A stretch of DNA of 64,000 nucleotides from Arthrobacter sp. PAMC25564 (GCF_004798705.1 NZ_CP039290.1:3906001-3970000), one strand, 5' to 3'; shown: positions 43,756-52,979, counted from the stretch's first letter. Numbers and translations: made by a program. Notes: generated from the letters alone by a model not told the origin.

Positions 43756-44847
43756 ATGAAGGCAGCAGTAATCGACGGAGTGGGCCAGCCGTTCCAGGTC
43801 CAGGACATCGACATCGCCGATCCGATCGGCCGGGAAGTCCTCATCGATGTCCGTGCCAGCGGCTTGTGCCACAGCGATATGCATGTGGCCGAGACCAACG
43901 TCGGATTCCCGATGCCCGCGCTGCTCGGCCACGAGGTGGCCGGAGTGGTGGCCGCGGTGGGCCCGGATGTGACGGAGTTCCGCGTCGGCGACCACGTCGT
44001 GTCCTCGCCGATCCACAGCTGTGGCCATTGCCGGGGCTGCCTGACCGGCCGCCCGTACCAGTGCCGCCATCCGCAGGAAACCCAGCGGACCCCGGGCCAG
44101 GGCCCGCGGCTGAGCCGCAACGGCGAGGCGCTGACGCAGTTCATCGGCGTCGGCGGGTTCGCCGAGCAGGTGCTCGTCCATGAAAATACGGTCGTCTCCG
44201 TCAGCAAGGACCTCCCTTTCGACCGGGCCGCCCTGCTGGGCTGCGGCGTGGTGACCGGAGCCGGGGCCGCCATCAACACGGCCCGCATCCGCCCGGGAGA
44301 TACGGTTGCCGTCATCGGCTGCGGCGGGGTGGGGCTCAATGTCATCCAGGGTGCCGCCCTGGCCGGGGCGCGCAGGATCATCGCAATCGACCTCCAGCCA
44401 GGCAAGCTCGAACTGGCCAAGGTCTTCGGCGCCACGGACACCGTCAATCCGGCGGACGGAGATTCCGTGCAAGCCGTGAAGGACCTCTCCGGAGGCGGCG
44501 TTACCTGCGCCTTCGAGGTCATCGGCCTGAAGCAGACAGCGATGGACGCCGTCGCGATGCTCGACATCGGCGGCACCGCGTTCCTGATCGGCGTGCAGAA
44601 ACCCGAAACCCGCCTGGAGGTGACCCCCTTCGGTGACCTGATGAGCAAGCAGAAGGGCATCCGTGGCGTGGCCATGGGCTCGACCAACCTGAAAATCGAC
44701 ATCCCGCTGTACGCGGAGCTGTACCTGCAGGGCCGTTTCAAACTGGACGAGCTGGTTTCCCGGCATATCTCGCTGGACCAGATCAACGAGGGCTACGAGC
44801 TGCTGCGCGGCGGATCGGTGGCGCGCTCGGTCATCACGCAGTTCTGA
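43756..44847 (+). CDS. Zn-dependent medium-chain alcohol dehydrogenase, paralog
   Basis: The protein is a close relative of its divergent neighbour, with similar start (MKAAVIDGVGQPFQVQDI) and end (YLQGRFKLDELVSRHISLDQINEGY). It has CHSDMHV, GHEVAGVV, the structural zinc loop CGHCRGCLTGRPYQC and VAVIGCGGVGLNVIQG. The two probably arose by duplication and act on different alcohols or in different branches. The divergent gap holds AT-rich sequence (43645-43695) suited to two promoters. A very strong hairpin follows at 44873. Confidence 0.92.
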   Translation: MKAAVIDGVGQPFQVQDIDIADPIGREVLIDVRASGLCHSDMHVAETNVGFPMPALLGHEVAGVVAAVGPDVTEFRVGDHVVSSPIHSCGHCRGCLTGRPYQCRHPQETQRTPGQGPRLSRNGEALTQFIGVGGFAEQVLVHENTVVSVSKDLPFDRAALLGCGVVTGAGAAINTARIRPGDTVAVIGCGGVGLNVIQGAALAGARRIIAIDLQPGKLELAKVFGATDTVNPADGDSVQAVKDLSGGGVTCAFEVIGLKQTAMDAVAMLDIGGTAFLIGVQKPETRLEVTPFGDLMSKQKGIRGVAMGSTNLKIDIPLYAELYLQGRFKLDELVSRHISLDQINEGYELLRGGSVARSVITQF

Positions 44848-44872
44848 GTTCGGACGGCAAACGTACCAACAG

Positions 44873-44928
44873 ACCCGCTAACACCAGTGGAGCCGCCCGA
44901 AAGGGCGGCTCCACTGGTGTTAGCGGGT
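44873..44928. terminator. Perfect 26-bp hairpin with GAAA loop, bidirectional terminator
   Basis: The arm 44873-44898 (ACCCGCTAACACCAGTGGAG...) is exactly complementary to 44903-44928, separated only by GAAA. It lies between convergent genes, 25 bases after the dehydrogenase stop and 13 bases from the esterase stop, so it can end both transcripts. Confidence 0.85.
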
Positions 44929-44941
44929 CGTTGCGGCGGAC

Positions 44942-46399
44942 TCAGCGGCGCGGCCGCAGTTCAGGCTCGACGCCGGTGGCCCCGCCGCCGGTTTCGGTCA
45001 CGGCGTACAGTGCCGGGACCGCCGGGTCGAAGCACGGCACGGCGTGGCCCTCCGGTGTCCGCGGCACGCCGCCGGCGACGAAGCCGAGCAGGAGCGGGCG
45101 CAGCCCGTCCGACACCGCATCAAAGACGTCACCAGGGAACCCCTCAAGCATCGGCGCATCCTGCCAATCCTGGCGGTTCCCGAACAGGAAGGGCAGCTCG
45201 AAGCAGTGCGGACTTCCGGCGCCGTCGAACCTGCTGCGCACGGAAAACCGCAGCAGCGTGGCGGGGATTCCCGCCTCGCCCGCCCGGCCGGCAAGTTCGG
45301 TGGCGGCCAGCCTGAACTGGTGCAGGCTCATGGCCTCCACCAGCTTCGCGTGGTCCGTCGCCGCGGGATGCCGGGCATTGATGAAGGACGCCGCCTCGGC
45401 GGGGGCTTCGAAGTGCGCACCGACAAAGCCGGCCAGCTGTTCCGGGCCCACGGCCGGCACGGGCAGGGCGTGCAGGAACGCGGCGGCTTCATCATCGGTG
45501 CTGCTTAACAGCAGCGCGTCCACATGCATTGCGGCCGCCGCCCGTTCGAAGTCCATCGCCCAGGGCGGCACCAGCTCCCCGTCCGCGGCGGGCATCAGGC
45601 CCAGGCCCCGCCCGGCATAGGCCCTGGACACCGCGGCCTGGGCAGCCAGGACCGCCCCCACCGGAGCCGTGGCTTCCGGAGCGCCGCCGAGCGCTGCGGC
45701 GAACAGCTCATACCGCTGGGCAAACTCCGCGGCGTTGAGCGGGGGCTGCCAGGGAAGGCTGAACAGGGCGGTCCGGCAGAACAGGCCACGCGCCTGCTCG
45801 GCAAAGCTCAGGACGTACGCGTACCACGCCCCTGCCGAGTGCCCGGCCAGGGTGACCGCCCCCGGGTTGCCGCCGAAAGCGGTGATGTTCCGCTGAACCC
45901 AGGTCAGCGCCTGCAGGATGTCGCCGGCGCCAAGGTTGGCGGCGCCGCCGGCGCCGTTGAGCAGCCCGAGCGCACCCAGCCGGTAGTTCACGGTGACGAC
46001 GACGGCGCCGCCCTCCCGGGCGAGCCGGGCGCCGTCGTACCAGCGGACGTTCCCGGCCCCGCTGATGAAGGCTCCCCCGGGCAGGAAGACCAGGACCGGG
46101 AGGCCCTTCGCGCCAACGGGCGCCCAGATGTCCAGCAGGAAGGAATCCTCGCTCTGCGGCATCCGGGACAGTGCGGGACCGAGCAGCCAGTCCAGGGATC
46201 CGGGGCTCTGCGGGAACACCGTCGCGGGGGCCTGGGGGCGCTCCGGTGACGGATCGCCCAGCGCGGAGAAGCGGTCGAGGGGATCCAGCCGTTGGCCGTA
46301 CCGGACGCCGCGGACGCAGACGACGCCGTCGTCCACTTCCGTGACATACGTGGCCTCCCCGGCACGGAGGCCCGCCAGGGGTTCCGCTGCAGTGCTCAT
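44942..46399 (-). CDS. Type B carboxylesterase
   Basis: This is an alpha/beta-hydrolase of the carboxylesterase/lipase family. The nucleophile Ser188 lies in AGHSAGAW (the family usually has G-E-S-A-G). The oxyanion hole is LPGGAFISG near residues 106-114, and the likely His is in GSPHCFELPFLFGN. Its ATG overlaps the stop of the Baeyer-Villiger monooxygenase by 4 bases (ATGA), so the two are made together. In 4-hydroxyacetophenone degradation such an esterase splits the aryl ester made by the monooxygenase; that is its likely job here. Confidence 0.9.
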   Translation of the reverse strand: MSTAAEPLAGLRAGEATYVTEVDDGVVCVRGVRYGQRLDPLDRFSALGDPSPERPQAPATVFPQSPGSLDWLLGPALSRMPQSEDSFLLDIWAPVGAKGLPVLVFLPGGAFISGAGNVRWYDGARLAREGGAVVVTVNYRLGALGLLNGAGGAANLGAGDILQALTWVQRNITAFGGNPGAVTLAGHSAGAWYAYVLSFAEQARGLFCRTALFSLPWQPPLNAAEFAQRYELFAAALGGAPEATAPVGAVLAAQAAVSRAYAGRGLGLMPAADGELVPPWAMDFERAAAAMHVDALLLSSTDDEAAAFLHALPVPAVGPEQLAGFVGAHFEAPAEAASFINARHPAATDHAKLVEAMSLHQFRLAATELAGRAGEAGIPATLLRFSVRSRFDGAGSPHCFELPFLFGNRQDWQDAPMLEGFPGDVFDAVSDGLRPLLLGFVAGGVPRTPEGHAVPCFDPAVPALYAVTETGGGATGVEPELRPRR

Positions 46400-48387
46400 G
46401 CCAGCTGGTTGTAGTCGTCGAGGTTTACGGTGCGGGTGATCTTCCAGAAGTCGACCACCGGGTGCGGCCAGATCTGGGAGACACGGCCGAACTTGTTCTT
46501 GTACCAGGTGAGCACGCTGGGTTGACCCCACGCCTTGGTGGCGTTGGCCGCGTCGAGGCCCGCGACGAACTCATCGAGGACTTCCTGCTTGAGGTCCAGG
46601 CCCTTGAGGTCGTTTTCGATGATGAGCCGGATCGCCTCGAGGATGTACTCGACGCCGTATTCGATCATCGAGTACAGGCTGCCGTTGACCACGTGGCCGG
46701 TGTTGGGGCCGGTGATGATGAACAGGTTCGGGAAGTTCGGGACTGTCAGGCCCGCGAAGGCCTTGGCGTCGCCGCCCCAATATTCGTGAAGGTCCGTGCC
46801 GTTGAGGCCGGTAATCTTGAGCGGCTCGAGGAACTCCGAGGCCTGGAAGCCTGTGGCGTAGACGATGATGTCCACCTCGTGCAGCACGCCGTCCTTGGTG
46901 ACGATGCCCTCGGGGGTCATGCGTTCGATACCCTCGGTGACCAGTGCGGACTGCGGCTTCTTCAGCGATTCGGCCCAGACGCCGTTGTCGCGGAGCATGC
47001 GCTTGCCGCCGACGATGTAGTCCGGGGTGACCTTGGCGAGCAGGTCCGGGCGGTCCTCGTACTGCTTGGCCAGGATGTCGGTCAGGCCCTGGCGCCACTT
47101 CGCGTTGACGGCGGACACGCTGCCGGGCTGGTCCCAGCCCGGTTCCGCGACCGTGGTGTGCTGGCGCCCCTCGACGCCGAGCCAGTGCTGCCAGAACCGC
47201 AGCCACTGTCCGTAGTGCGGGAGCTTGCGGACCAGCCACTGCACCGAGTCCGGCATGTCGGCGTAGTAGCCCTGGGTCGGCAGCATCCAGGGTGAGCTGC
47301 GCTGGAAGACGGTCAGGGAGGAGACCTGGTCCACGATCGCGGGAACGATCTGGTAGGCGCTGGCGCCGGTGCCGATGACGGCCACCCGCTTGCCGGTCAC
47401 ATCGACGCTGTTGTCCCACTCGGCCGAGTGCATCTGGATGCCGGCAAAGTCTTCGCGTCCCGGAACGTCCGGGTACTTCGGGCGGTCCAGCTGGCCGACG
47501 GCGGACAGCACCGCGTTGAACTGGCGGGTGACCGGCTGGCCGGAGGCATCGATGATGTCGACGTTCCACAGCCCCTTGGCCGCCTCGTAGCTGGCGGACG
47601 TGACCTCGGTGTTGAACTCGATCTCGCCGAGGATGCCGCCACGCTCGGCCACCTGCCGGGTGTATTCGAAGATTTCCGATCCCTGCGAGAACTGTTGCGG
47701 CCAGTCGTCGCGCTGGGCGAAGGAGAAGCTGTAGGCGTAGTTCGGCGTATCCAGCCGGACGCCCGGGTAGGTGTTCTTCCACCAGGTGCCGCCGACGGTG
47801 TGCCCCTTCTCGAACACGGTGTAGGGAACGCCGGCCTGCTTCAGCCGGTAGGCGGCGGCCATCCCGGAGACCCCGGAACCGATCACGGCCACGCTGAAGT
47901 CCCGGCCCACGGCGATGTCGTTGAAGTCCCACGCCGGCTTGCCGCTCTTGCCCTCGACCAGGGCCATGTCATGCATCAGCATGGGGTGGTACTCGGGGTT
48001 GGCCGCGTTGGTGATCCAGGTCAGGATGTGATCGGCCTGCGCCTCGGTGAGCGTCCCGACACTGCTCAGGTGCTCCTCACGCACCCGCTTGAGCGCCTCG
48101 AAAGCCAGTCCGCGCGCCTGCGCCTGCTGTTCCTGGCTCATGCCGCCGTGCGGCTGGCCGACGATTTCCGCCGGCGGCTGCGGCGGACGCAGGTCATCGC
48201 GCAGGATGGAGAAGTCTCCGGTGACCGCTGCCAGCGCCACCAGGAGGGCGGGCAGATCGGAGGTGTCCACGATCTGGTGCAGGAACCCGTCGTCTTCCGT
48301 GATGGGCTCGTACCGGTCCCGCCAGTAGAGGTCGTCGACGGCGCGCTCCTCGCGGGCCTGGACTGCTTCGGTGGTGGAGTTGGTCAC
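46396..48387 (-). CDS. Baeyer-Villiger monooxygenase, HAPMO-like
   Basis: This is an FAD- and NADPH-dependent enzyme that turns ketones into esters. The first dinucleotide fold is VIGSGVSG (168-175), the family fingerprint F-x-G-x3-H-x3-W is complete at 314-324 (FAGIQMHSAEW), and the second fold is VIGTGASA. An extra N-terminal region of about 150 residues matches the layout of 4-hydroxyacetophenone monooxygenase, and the length (663) is close to that group. GTG 48387 has AAGGAG 7 bases before it. It is coupled to an esterase and diverges from a GntR regulator. Aryl ketone is the expected substrate. Confidence 0.92.
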   Translation of the reverse strand: MTNSTTEAVQAREERAVDDLYWRDRYEPITEDDGFLHQIVDTSDLPALLVALAAVTGDFSILRDDLRPPQPPAEIVGQPHGGMSQEQQAQARGLAFEALKRVREEHLSSVGTLTEAQADHILTWITNAANPEYHPMLMHDMALVEGKSGKPAWDFNDIAVGRDFSVAVIGSGVSGMAAAYRLKQAGVPYTVFEKGHTVGGTWWKNTYPGVRLDTPNYAYSFSFAQRDDWPQQFSQGSEIFEYTRQVAERGGILGEIEFNTEVTSASYEAAKGLWNVDIIDASGQPVTRQFNAVLSAVGQLDRPKYPDVPGREDFAGIQMHSAEWDNSVDVTGKRVAVIGTGASAYQIVPAIVDQVSSLTVFQRSSPWMLPTQGYYADMPDSVQWLVRKLPHYGQWLRFWQHWLGVEGRQHTTVAEPGWDQPGSVSAVNAKWRQGLTDILAKQYEDRPDLLAKVTPDYIVGGKRMLRDNGVWAESLKKPQSALVTEGIERMTPEGIVTKDGVLHEVDIIVYATGFQASEFLEPLKITGLNGTDLHEYWGGDAKAFAGLTVPNFPNLFIITGPNTGHVVNGSLYSMIEYGVEYILEAIRLIIENDLKGLDLKQEVLDEFVAGLDAANATKAWGQPSVLTWYKNKFGRVSQIWPHPVVDFWKITRTVNLDDYNQLA

Positions 48388-48551
48388 GGCGGTTCTCCTT
48401 GGTGATTGTGGAATCTTTACGGGGGCTTCGGTGGCGGGGCTTCCGGCGCACGTCGCGTCCGAACGGCTGCGTTGCGGGAGCGGTGTTTGGGTCCCCTGCC
48501 ACCGCAACCTGACACCTGCTGTGATTCAGGTCTCTCCGTGCGGCTGATCCC

Positions 48552-48594
48552 AGTCTAGTGTGGATGTTGCATAAGTCAATTAAGAAAACATTAT
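48552..48594. promoter_or_regulatory. Divergent promoters for BVMO and GntR genes
   Basis: On the minus strand TTGACT (48574-48579) is 16 bases from TAGACT (48552-48557), a good promoter for the Baeyer-Villiger gene with a leader of about 155 bases. On the plus strand TTGCAT (48567-48572) is 16 bases from CATTAT (48589-48594), for the regulator. The two -35 regions abut, so one bound regulator could control both. Confidence 0.5.
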
Positions 48595-48612
48595 TTGCTA
48601 GCCGGTACAATA

Positions 48613-49329
48613 ATGCACATGTCGAAAAGCATCGAGTCTGAGACGCTCAGCACACAGATCCGGGATTCGCTCCGGGATGACATCCTGTCCGGCCGCTGGG
48701 CCCCTGGGGATAAACTCCAGCTGGTCGCGCTCACCAAGCACTACCAGACCAGCAGCACCGTCATCAGGGAGGCGCTGACCCGACTGGTCGGAGACCGCCT
48801 GGTGATCCTGAAGCCGAACCGCGGGTTCTTCGTGCCCACGCTCTCTTTGGCCGAGATCAAGGACATCAACGAACTGCGCTGTGTCTCGGAGGAGTTCGGG
48901 ATCGGCCTGGCGGTCCAGCGCGGGGATCTGGCCTGGGAATCCGAACTCATTGCCGCCCACCACACGCTGGAGCGGACCCTTTACCGCAACGATGAGGGAG
49001 CCGGCGAGCTGACCGATGCCTGGAACCGCGCCCATCAGGCGTTCCATGCCAAGCTCCTCGAGGCCTGCGGCGTCCCCGTGCTGATCGACCTCGCCTCGAC
49101 GCTGTCCGACCTGTCCCAGCTGTACGGCCGCTGGGCAGGCCACGCGACACGCGTCACGGGCCGCGACGTCGCCCAGGAGCACCGCGAAATCCTGGCCGCC
49201 GCCTTGGACCGGAATGCCGAGCTCGCCTCCCGGCTCATCCGGAACCACTACGAGACGACGCTGAACGCCATCCTGAAGTCCGGGATCGACGAGGCCACCG
49301 AGCACGGCATCGCGCCGGCCAAAGCCTGA
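48613..49329 (+). CDS. GntR-family regulator with FCD domain
   Basis: The N-terminal winged helix reads IRDSLRDDILSGRWAPGDKL through STVIREALTRLVGDRLV to RGFFV. The C-terminal FCD domain binds an effector, with AHQAFHAKLLEACG and EHREILAAALDRN as metal and ligand helices. FCD regulators usually repress catabolic genes and respond to a pathway acid. It diverges from the BVMO-esterase pair, its most likely target. ATG 48613 or 48619 are both possible; neither has a clear ribosome site. Confidence 0.9.
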   Translation: MHMSKSIESETLSTQIRDSLRDDILSGRWAPGDKLQLVALTKHYQTSSTVIREALTRLVGDRLVILKPNRGFFVPTLSLAEIKDINELRCVSEEFGIGLAVQRGDLAWESELIAAHHTLERTLYRNDEGAGELTDAWNRAHQAFHAKLLEACGVPVLIDLASTLSDLSQLYGRWAGHATRVTGRDVAQEHREILAAALDRNAELASRLIRNHYETTLNAILKSGIDEATEHGIAPAKA

Positions 49330-49366
49330 GGCGCCACACCTGCTGAGCCCAGCCCGAGGCGCAAAG

Positions 49367-49406
49367 AAGCCCTCCGGGATCCCTGCAAAGGGACCCCGGA
49401 GGGCTT
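49367..49406. terminator. Hairpin terminator after gntR, bidirectional
   Basis: Arms of 17 bases (AAGCCCTCCGGGATCCC and its complement with one mismatch) flank a short loop, with TTT after it on the plus strand. It lies between the convergent gntR and ABC ATPase genes. Confidence 0.75.
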
Positions 49407-49446
49407 TGTCGTTTGGGCCCGGCCGAAGCTGGTGGTCCCGCGGGGC

Positions 49447-50253
49447 CTAGTGGTCCCGCAGGCGGTGCAGGATGCGCGCCCGCGCCTCGGCAAAGCGGGG
49501 GTCCGCCTTGGTTTCGACCTGGTCGCGGTGGTCGCCGAACCCGGTCTCGATCACGTCCACCACGGTGGCGGGCTTCTCCGCCAGGACGATCACCTTGTCC
49601 GCCAGGTACAGCGCTTCATCGATGTCGTGGGTGACCAGGATGATCGTGACTCCCAGGGTCGCCTGGAGGTCTATCACGAGGTCTTCGAGGTCGAACCTGG
49701 TCTGCGCGTCCACCGAGGCGAACGGCTCGTCCATCAGCAGGACCTTGGCGTTGTAGGCCAGGGCCCGGGCAATGGCCACCCGCTGCTGCATGCCGCCGGA
49801 CATTTCCCACGGATACTTGTGGCCCTGGCCCGCCAGGCCCACCGCCGCGAGGTTCTTCTCTGCGGTTTCATTGCGCTCTTTCTTGCCCACCCCGCGGCCC
49901 TGCAGCGGAAAGGCCACATTCTCCAGGGTCGTCATCCAGGGCATAAGCGAGCGGCTGTAGTCCTGGAAAACCACGGCAAGGTCCCGGTGGGGGCCGCTGA
50001 TGACTTCCCCGCCCACGCTCACGGAGCCGCTCCGGGGCTGGATGAGGCCCGAGAGGCACCGCAGCAGGGTGGTCTTGCCGACGCCGGACGGACCGACGAT
50101 GGAGACGAATTCGCCGTCGTTCACCTCCAGGTTCAGATCGTTCAGGATCTTGTTCTCCGAGTCACCGAAGCCGTAACTCATCGTCAGCCCGTGGACCTGG
50201 AGCAGCGGCGTCGTCGCCACCTGCTCCTCCTCGAGTGCTGCCTGAATGGCCAT
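49447..50253 (-). CDS. ABC transporter ATP-binding protein (nitrate/sulfonate type), second set
   Basis: Walker A is GPSGVGKTT, signature [15 protein letters not shown], Walker B LLMDEPFASVDAQT and switch His in LVTHDIDEA. It is the ATPase of a four-gene importer of the NMT1/SsuA class. I prefer ATG 50253, which has AGGAG 6 bases upstream. ATG 50292, overlapping the permease stop, would add 13 residues. Confidence 0.92.
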   Translation of the reverse strand: MAIQAALEEEQVATTPLLQVHGLTMSYGFGDSENKILNDLNLEVNDGEFVSIVGPSGVGKTTLLRCLSGLIQPRSGSVSVGGEVISGPHRDLAVVFQDYSRSLMPWMTTLENVAFPLQGRGVGKKERNETAEKNLAAVGLAGQGHKYPWEMSGGMQQRVAIARALAYNAKVLLMDEPFASVDAQTRFDLEDLVIDLQATLGVTIILVTHDIDEALYLADKVIVLAEKPATVVDVIETGFGDHRDQVETKADPRFAEARARILHRLRDH

Positions 50254-50288
50254 GGGAGCTCCTTCGTATTTCTGTTGGATCGGGAGTG

Positions 50289-51140
50289 TCATTTTGCGCC
50301 TGACTTGAAGTACCAGCCCAGGATCCTGCGTTCAAGGACGATGAACAGGAGGGAGAGGATATATCCGATGACGCCGACGAGCAGCGCGCCCGCCCATGTC
50401 TCCGGCACCTGGAAGGTCGCGGAGGAATTGAGGATGTAGAAGCCCAGGCCCTTGTTGGCGGCGAAAAGTTCGCTCACCACCATGACCGTAATTCCGATCG
50501 GAAGCGCCACGCGCACGCCGGCGACGATCTGCGGCAGGGCGGCTGGAAGGACCACCTTGCGGAAATGCAGGCCGCGCGGAATCCGGTAGACCTTGGAAAA
50601 CTTCCGGATGGTTGGCTCCACGCCCAGGACACCGTCGATAGTGTTAAGCAGCACCGGCCACATGCAGGCAAAAGCGATGGTGTAGATCTTGGGCCCCTGT
50701 CCGATCCCGAACGCGCCGATGATCAGGGGAACCAGCGCCGCCTGCGGAACGGACCGGAAGAAGTGGATGACCGGATCCACGATTTCCCGCAACCGCTTCG
50801 TCTCGCCGAGGATCAGTCCCCCGATGATGCCAACTGCCACCGCGATCAGGAGGCCGGAAGCCAGGTTGCCCAGGCTGTAGGCGGCTCCCGAGGCGATCAC
50901 GCCGTTCGAGAGGTCCCGGCCCAGGCTGGCCAGGATCGATTCGAGGGAGGGGATGAAGACGTTGCTGCTGTCCGCCGTCGCGACCCACCAAATGGCGAAC
51001 ACGACGACGATCAGCCACGTCCGCTGCAGTACGTTCAAGGCCAGCTGCACGGGACGGCTGCGCACGCGCTCCACCTTAGACCGCCTGGCCAGGGCTGGGT
51101 GTTCCGTCTTCGAATCCGGGCGGAGGGCTGTATCAGTCAT
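50289..51140 (-). CDS. ABC transporter permease (nitrate/sulfonate type), second set, A
   Basis: This 283-residue membrane protein has a charged N-terminal tail and about six helices. The coupling loop appears as SKVYRIPRGLHFRKVVLPAALPQIVAGVR. The ATG at 51140 overlaps the end of the preceding permease gene by 8 bases. With that gene it makes a heterodimeric channel, unlike the one-permease importer at 32554-35444. Confidence 0.9.
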   Translation of the reverse strand: MTDTALRPDSKTEHPALARRSKVERVRSRPVQLALNVLQRTWLIVVVFAIWWVATADSSNVFIPSLESILASLGRDLSNGVIASGAAYSLGNLASGLLIAVAVGIIGGLILGETKRLREIVDPVIHFFRSVPQAALVPLIIGAFGIGQGPKIYTIAFACMWPVLLNTIDGVLGVEPTIRKFSKVYRIPRGLHFRKVVLPAALPQIVAGVRVALPIGITVMVVSELFAANKGLGFYILNSSATFQVPETWAGALLVGVIGYILSLLFIVLERRILGWYFKSGAK

Positions 51141-51912
51141 TGGTCTGCCTGTTCCATTTGAGGATCCGGCCTTCGGCGAAGTGCAGCAGGCTGGCGATGC
51201 CCCAGCCCACCAGGCCGGCGAAGAAGAGGTAAGCGAATGCCGAATCCCACCGCTGCGCCTGCTGGGCCAGGGTGATCTGCCGCCCGATGCCCGGCGTCTG
51301 GCTGAGCACCTCGACGCCGACGGCGACGAGGATGGAGATCGAGGCGGAGATCCGGATTCCGGTGGCAATGAAGGGTGTGGCGCTCGGAAGCAGGACCCGG
51401 CGGAACCGGAGGAACGCGGGAATCTGGAAGATCCGCACCGTATCCACCACCGCCGATTCCATCCGCCGGGCGCCATAGATTGTCTGCACCAGTACCGGCC
51501 AGAGGCAGGACAGGGCGACGACGACGGTTTCCATCTGGGCGGTCGCGCCCAGGAGCATGATGACTACCGGCATCAGCGCCAGTACGGGGAAGGAACGCCC
51601 GAAGTCGATCAGGATCGACGTCGAGCGGTCCAGCGCGCGGACGGAGCCGATCAGCAGACCGAGGACCGTCCCGGTGACCACCGCGATCAGCCAGCCGCTG
51701 ACGGCGGCCGTCATCGTCTGCACCAACGCTGACCAGAACGTCGCCGAAGCCAGTGCTCCGCCGATGGAGGAGGCAATAGCCGGAACCCCTGGTGTCATCG
51801 ACGGCAGCGTGCCACTCCAGATGACCACCTGCCAGATGGCCAGGAGTATGGCCACCGCCAACAACCGCTGGCTGGTCAAACTCCAGTCCAGCGACTTTGT
51901 GCCTGTCTTCAT
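51133..51912 (-). CDS. ABC transporter permease (nitrate/sulfonate type), second set, B
   Basis: This 259-residue permease is related to its downstream neighbour. The coupling loop is VRIFQIPAFLRFRRVLLPSATPFIATGIR. It lies 38 bases after the binding-protein gene and overlaps the next permease gene. Two distinct permeases with one ATPase suggest a channel of one copy each. Confidence 0.9.
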   Translation of the reverse strand: MKTGTKSLDWSLTSQRLLAVAILLAIWQVVIWSGTLPSMTPGVPAIASSIGGALASATFWSALVQTMTAAVSGWLIAVVTGTVLGLLIGSVRALDRSTSILIDFGRSFPVLALMPVVIMLLGATAQMETVVVALSCLWPVLVQTIYGARRMESAVVDTVRIFQIPAFLRFRRVLLPSATPFIATGIRISASISILVAVGVEVLSQTPGIGRQITLAQQAQRWDSAFAYLFFAGLVGWGIASLLHFAEGRILKWNRQTND

Positions 51913-51950
51913 ATCGATCTCTCCGTCATGTTCCTGATGCCCGTGCGGCC

Positions 51951-52979
51951 TTACTTGGCGAAGCGCGGGGCGTCGGCCCAGAGCATGGCTTCGGCGGTCA
52001 ACGGCTTGGTGACAAATCCGAGGTCCTTCATCGCGTCGATGCCGGCCTGTCCGGTGGCCAGGTTGATGGAGACGTTCACCGGAACGTAGGCCTTGGGATT
52101 GACCTTAGAGGCGTCCACCTGCTTGATCCGGGCGGTGATGTCCACGATCGCCTTGACGTTGGCCGGGTCCGTGTAGAACGCCGCGGCCTTGGTCATTGCG
52201 TCATTGAACTTCTTGGCCGTCCCCGGATTGCTCTTGAGCCAGGCGTCCGTGGCAGCCCAGACGGTAACGGGCATGTTGCCCTGGAACTCGCGCACCGGGC
52301 TGGCAATGCTCTTGAAGCCCGCGTCCACGAGCTGGTGGTAGAAGGTATCCGCCGCGAACGCCGCATCAACCGTTCCCTGCTCCAGCGCGGCCTGCATGCC
52401 CGCGTAGGGGACGGCGATTTCCGTGATCGACTTGGGATCGATCCCTGCCGCTGCCGCAGCCTGGAGCATCGGGATGTCGCCACCTGTGTTCACGCCGACG
52501 ACGGCAACATTCTTGCCTTTCAGGTCGGCGACGGTCTTGATGCCGCTGTTCTTGGGGATCAGTATTCCGGAGTTGTCCACGTTGGGATCAACCACGCCGT
52601 TGCCGGAAATCACCTTCACCGGCATGCCCTTCGCCGTGGCGGTGGTCATGACGCCCCACGACGCCGTGGTGATGTCGGCCTGCCCGCTCACGGTCTGTGC
52701 CAGGTTGGCCGAGGGATCGGCGCCGGGGACGATCTCGACGGTGAGGCCGGCCTCATCGAAGAAGCCCTTCTCCTTGGCGACGTACGCCGTTTCGAACTGG
52801 ATGGGCGCTACGACCACCTTGATCGACGTCTTTCCTTCCGAAGCTCCGCTGGCAGTGCCACTGGCAGCGCCGTTGGACGTACCCTGCGCGCCGCAGGCGG
52901 CCAGGGACAGCAGGGTAAGTCCGGCAACGGCCGGCGTCAGGACCTTGGCCAACAGTGAGTAACGCTTTTGCTTTTCCAT
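51951..52979 (-). CDS. NMT1/SsuA-type ABC substrate-binding lipoprotein, second set
   Basis: The signal peptide ends in a lipobox (LSLAAC) near residue 29, followed by a Ser/Gly/Ala linker. The binding fold shows VVVAPIQFETAYVAKEKGFFDEAGLTVEI-type sequence and SGQADITTASWGVM. ATG 52979 has GAGGAG 7 bases before it. It is the first gene of the four-gene importer and diverges from the aldehyde dehydrogenase, so the ligand may be the precursor of its aldehyde; this is inference. Confidence 0.9.
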   Translation of the reverse strand: MEKQKRYSLLAKVLTPAVAGLTLLSLAACGAQGTSNGAASGTASGASEGKTSIKVVVAPIQFETAYVAKEKGFFDEAGLTVEIVPGADPSANLAQTVSGQADITTASWGVMTTATAKGMPVKVISGNGVVDPNVDNSGILIPKNSGIKTVADLKGKNVAVVGVNTGGDIPMLQAAAAAGIDPKSITEIAVPYAGMQAALEQGTVDAAFAADTFYHQLVDAGFKSIASPVREFQGNMPVTVWAATDAWLKSNPGTAKKFNDAMTKAAAFYTDPANVKAIVDITARIKQVDASKVNPKAYVPVNVSINLATGQAGIDAMKDLGFVTKPLTAEAMLWADAPRFAK

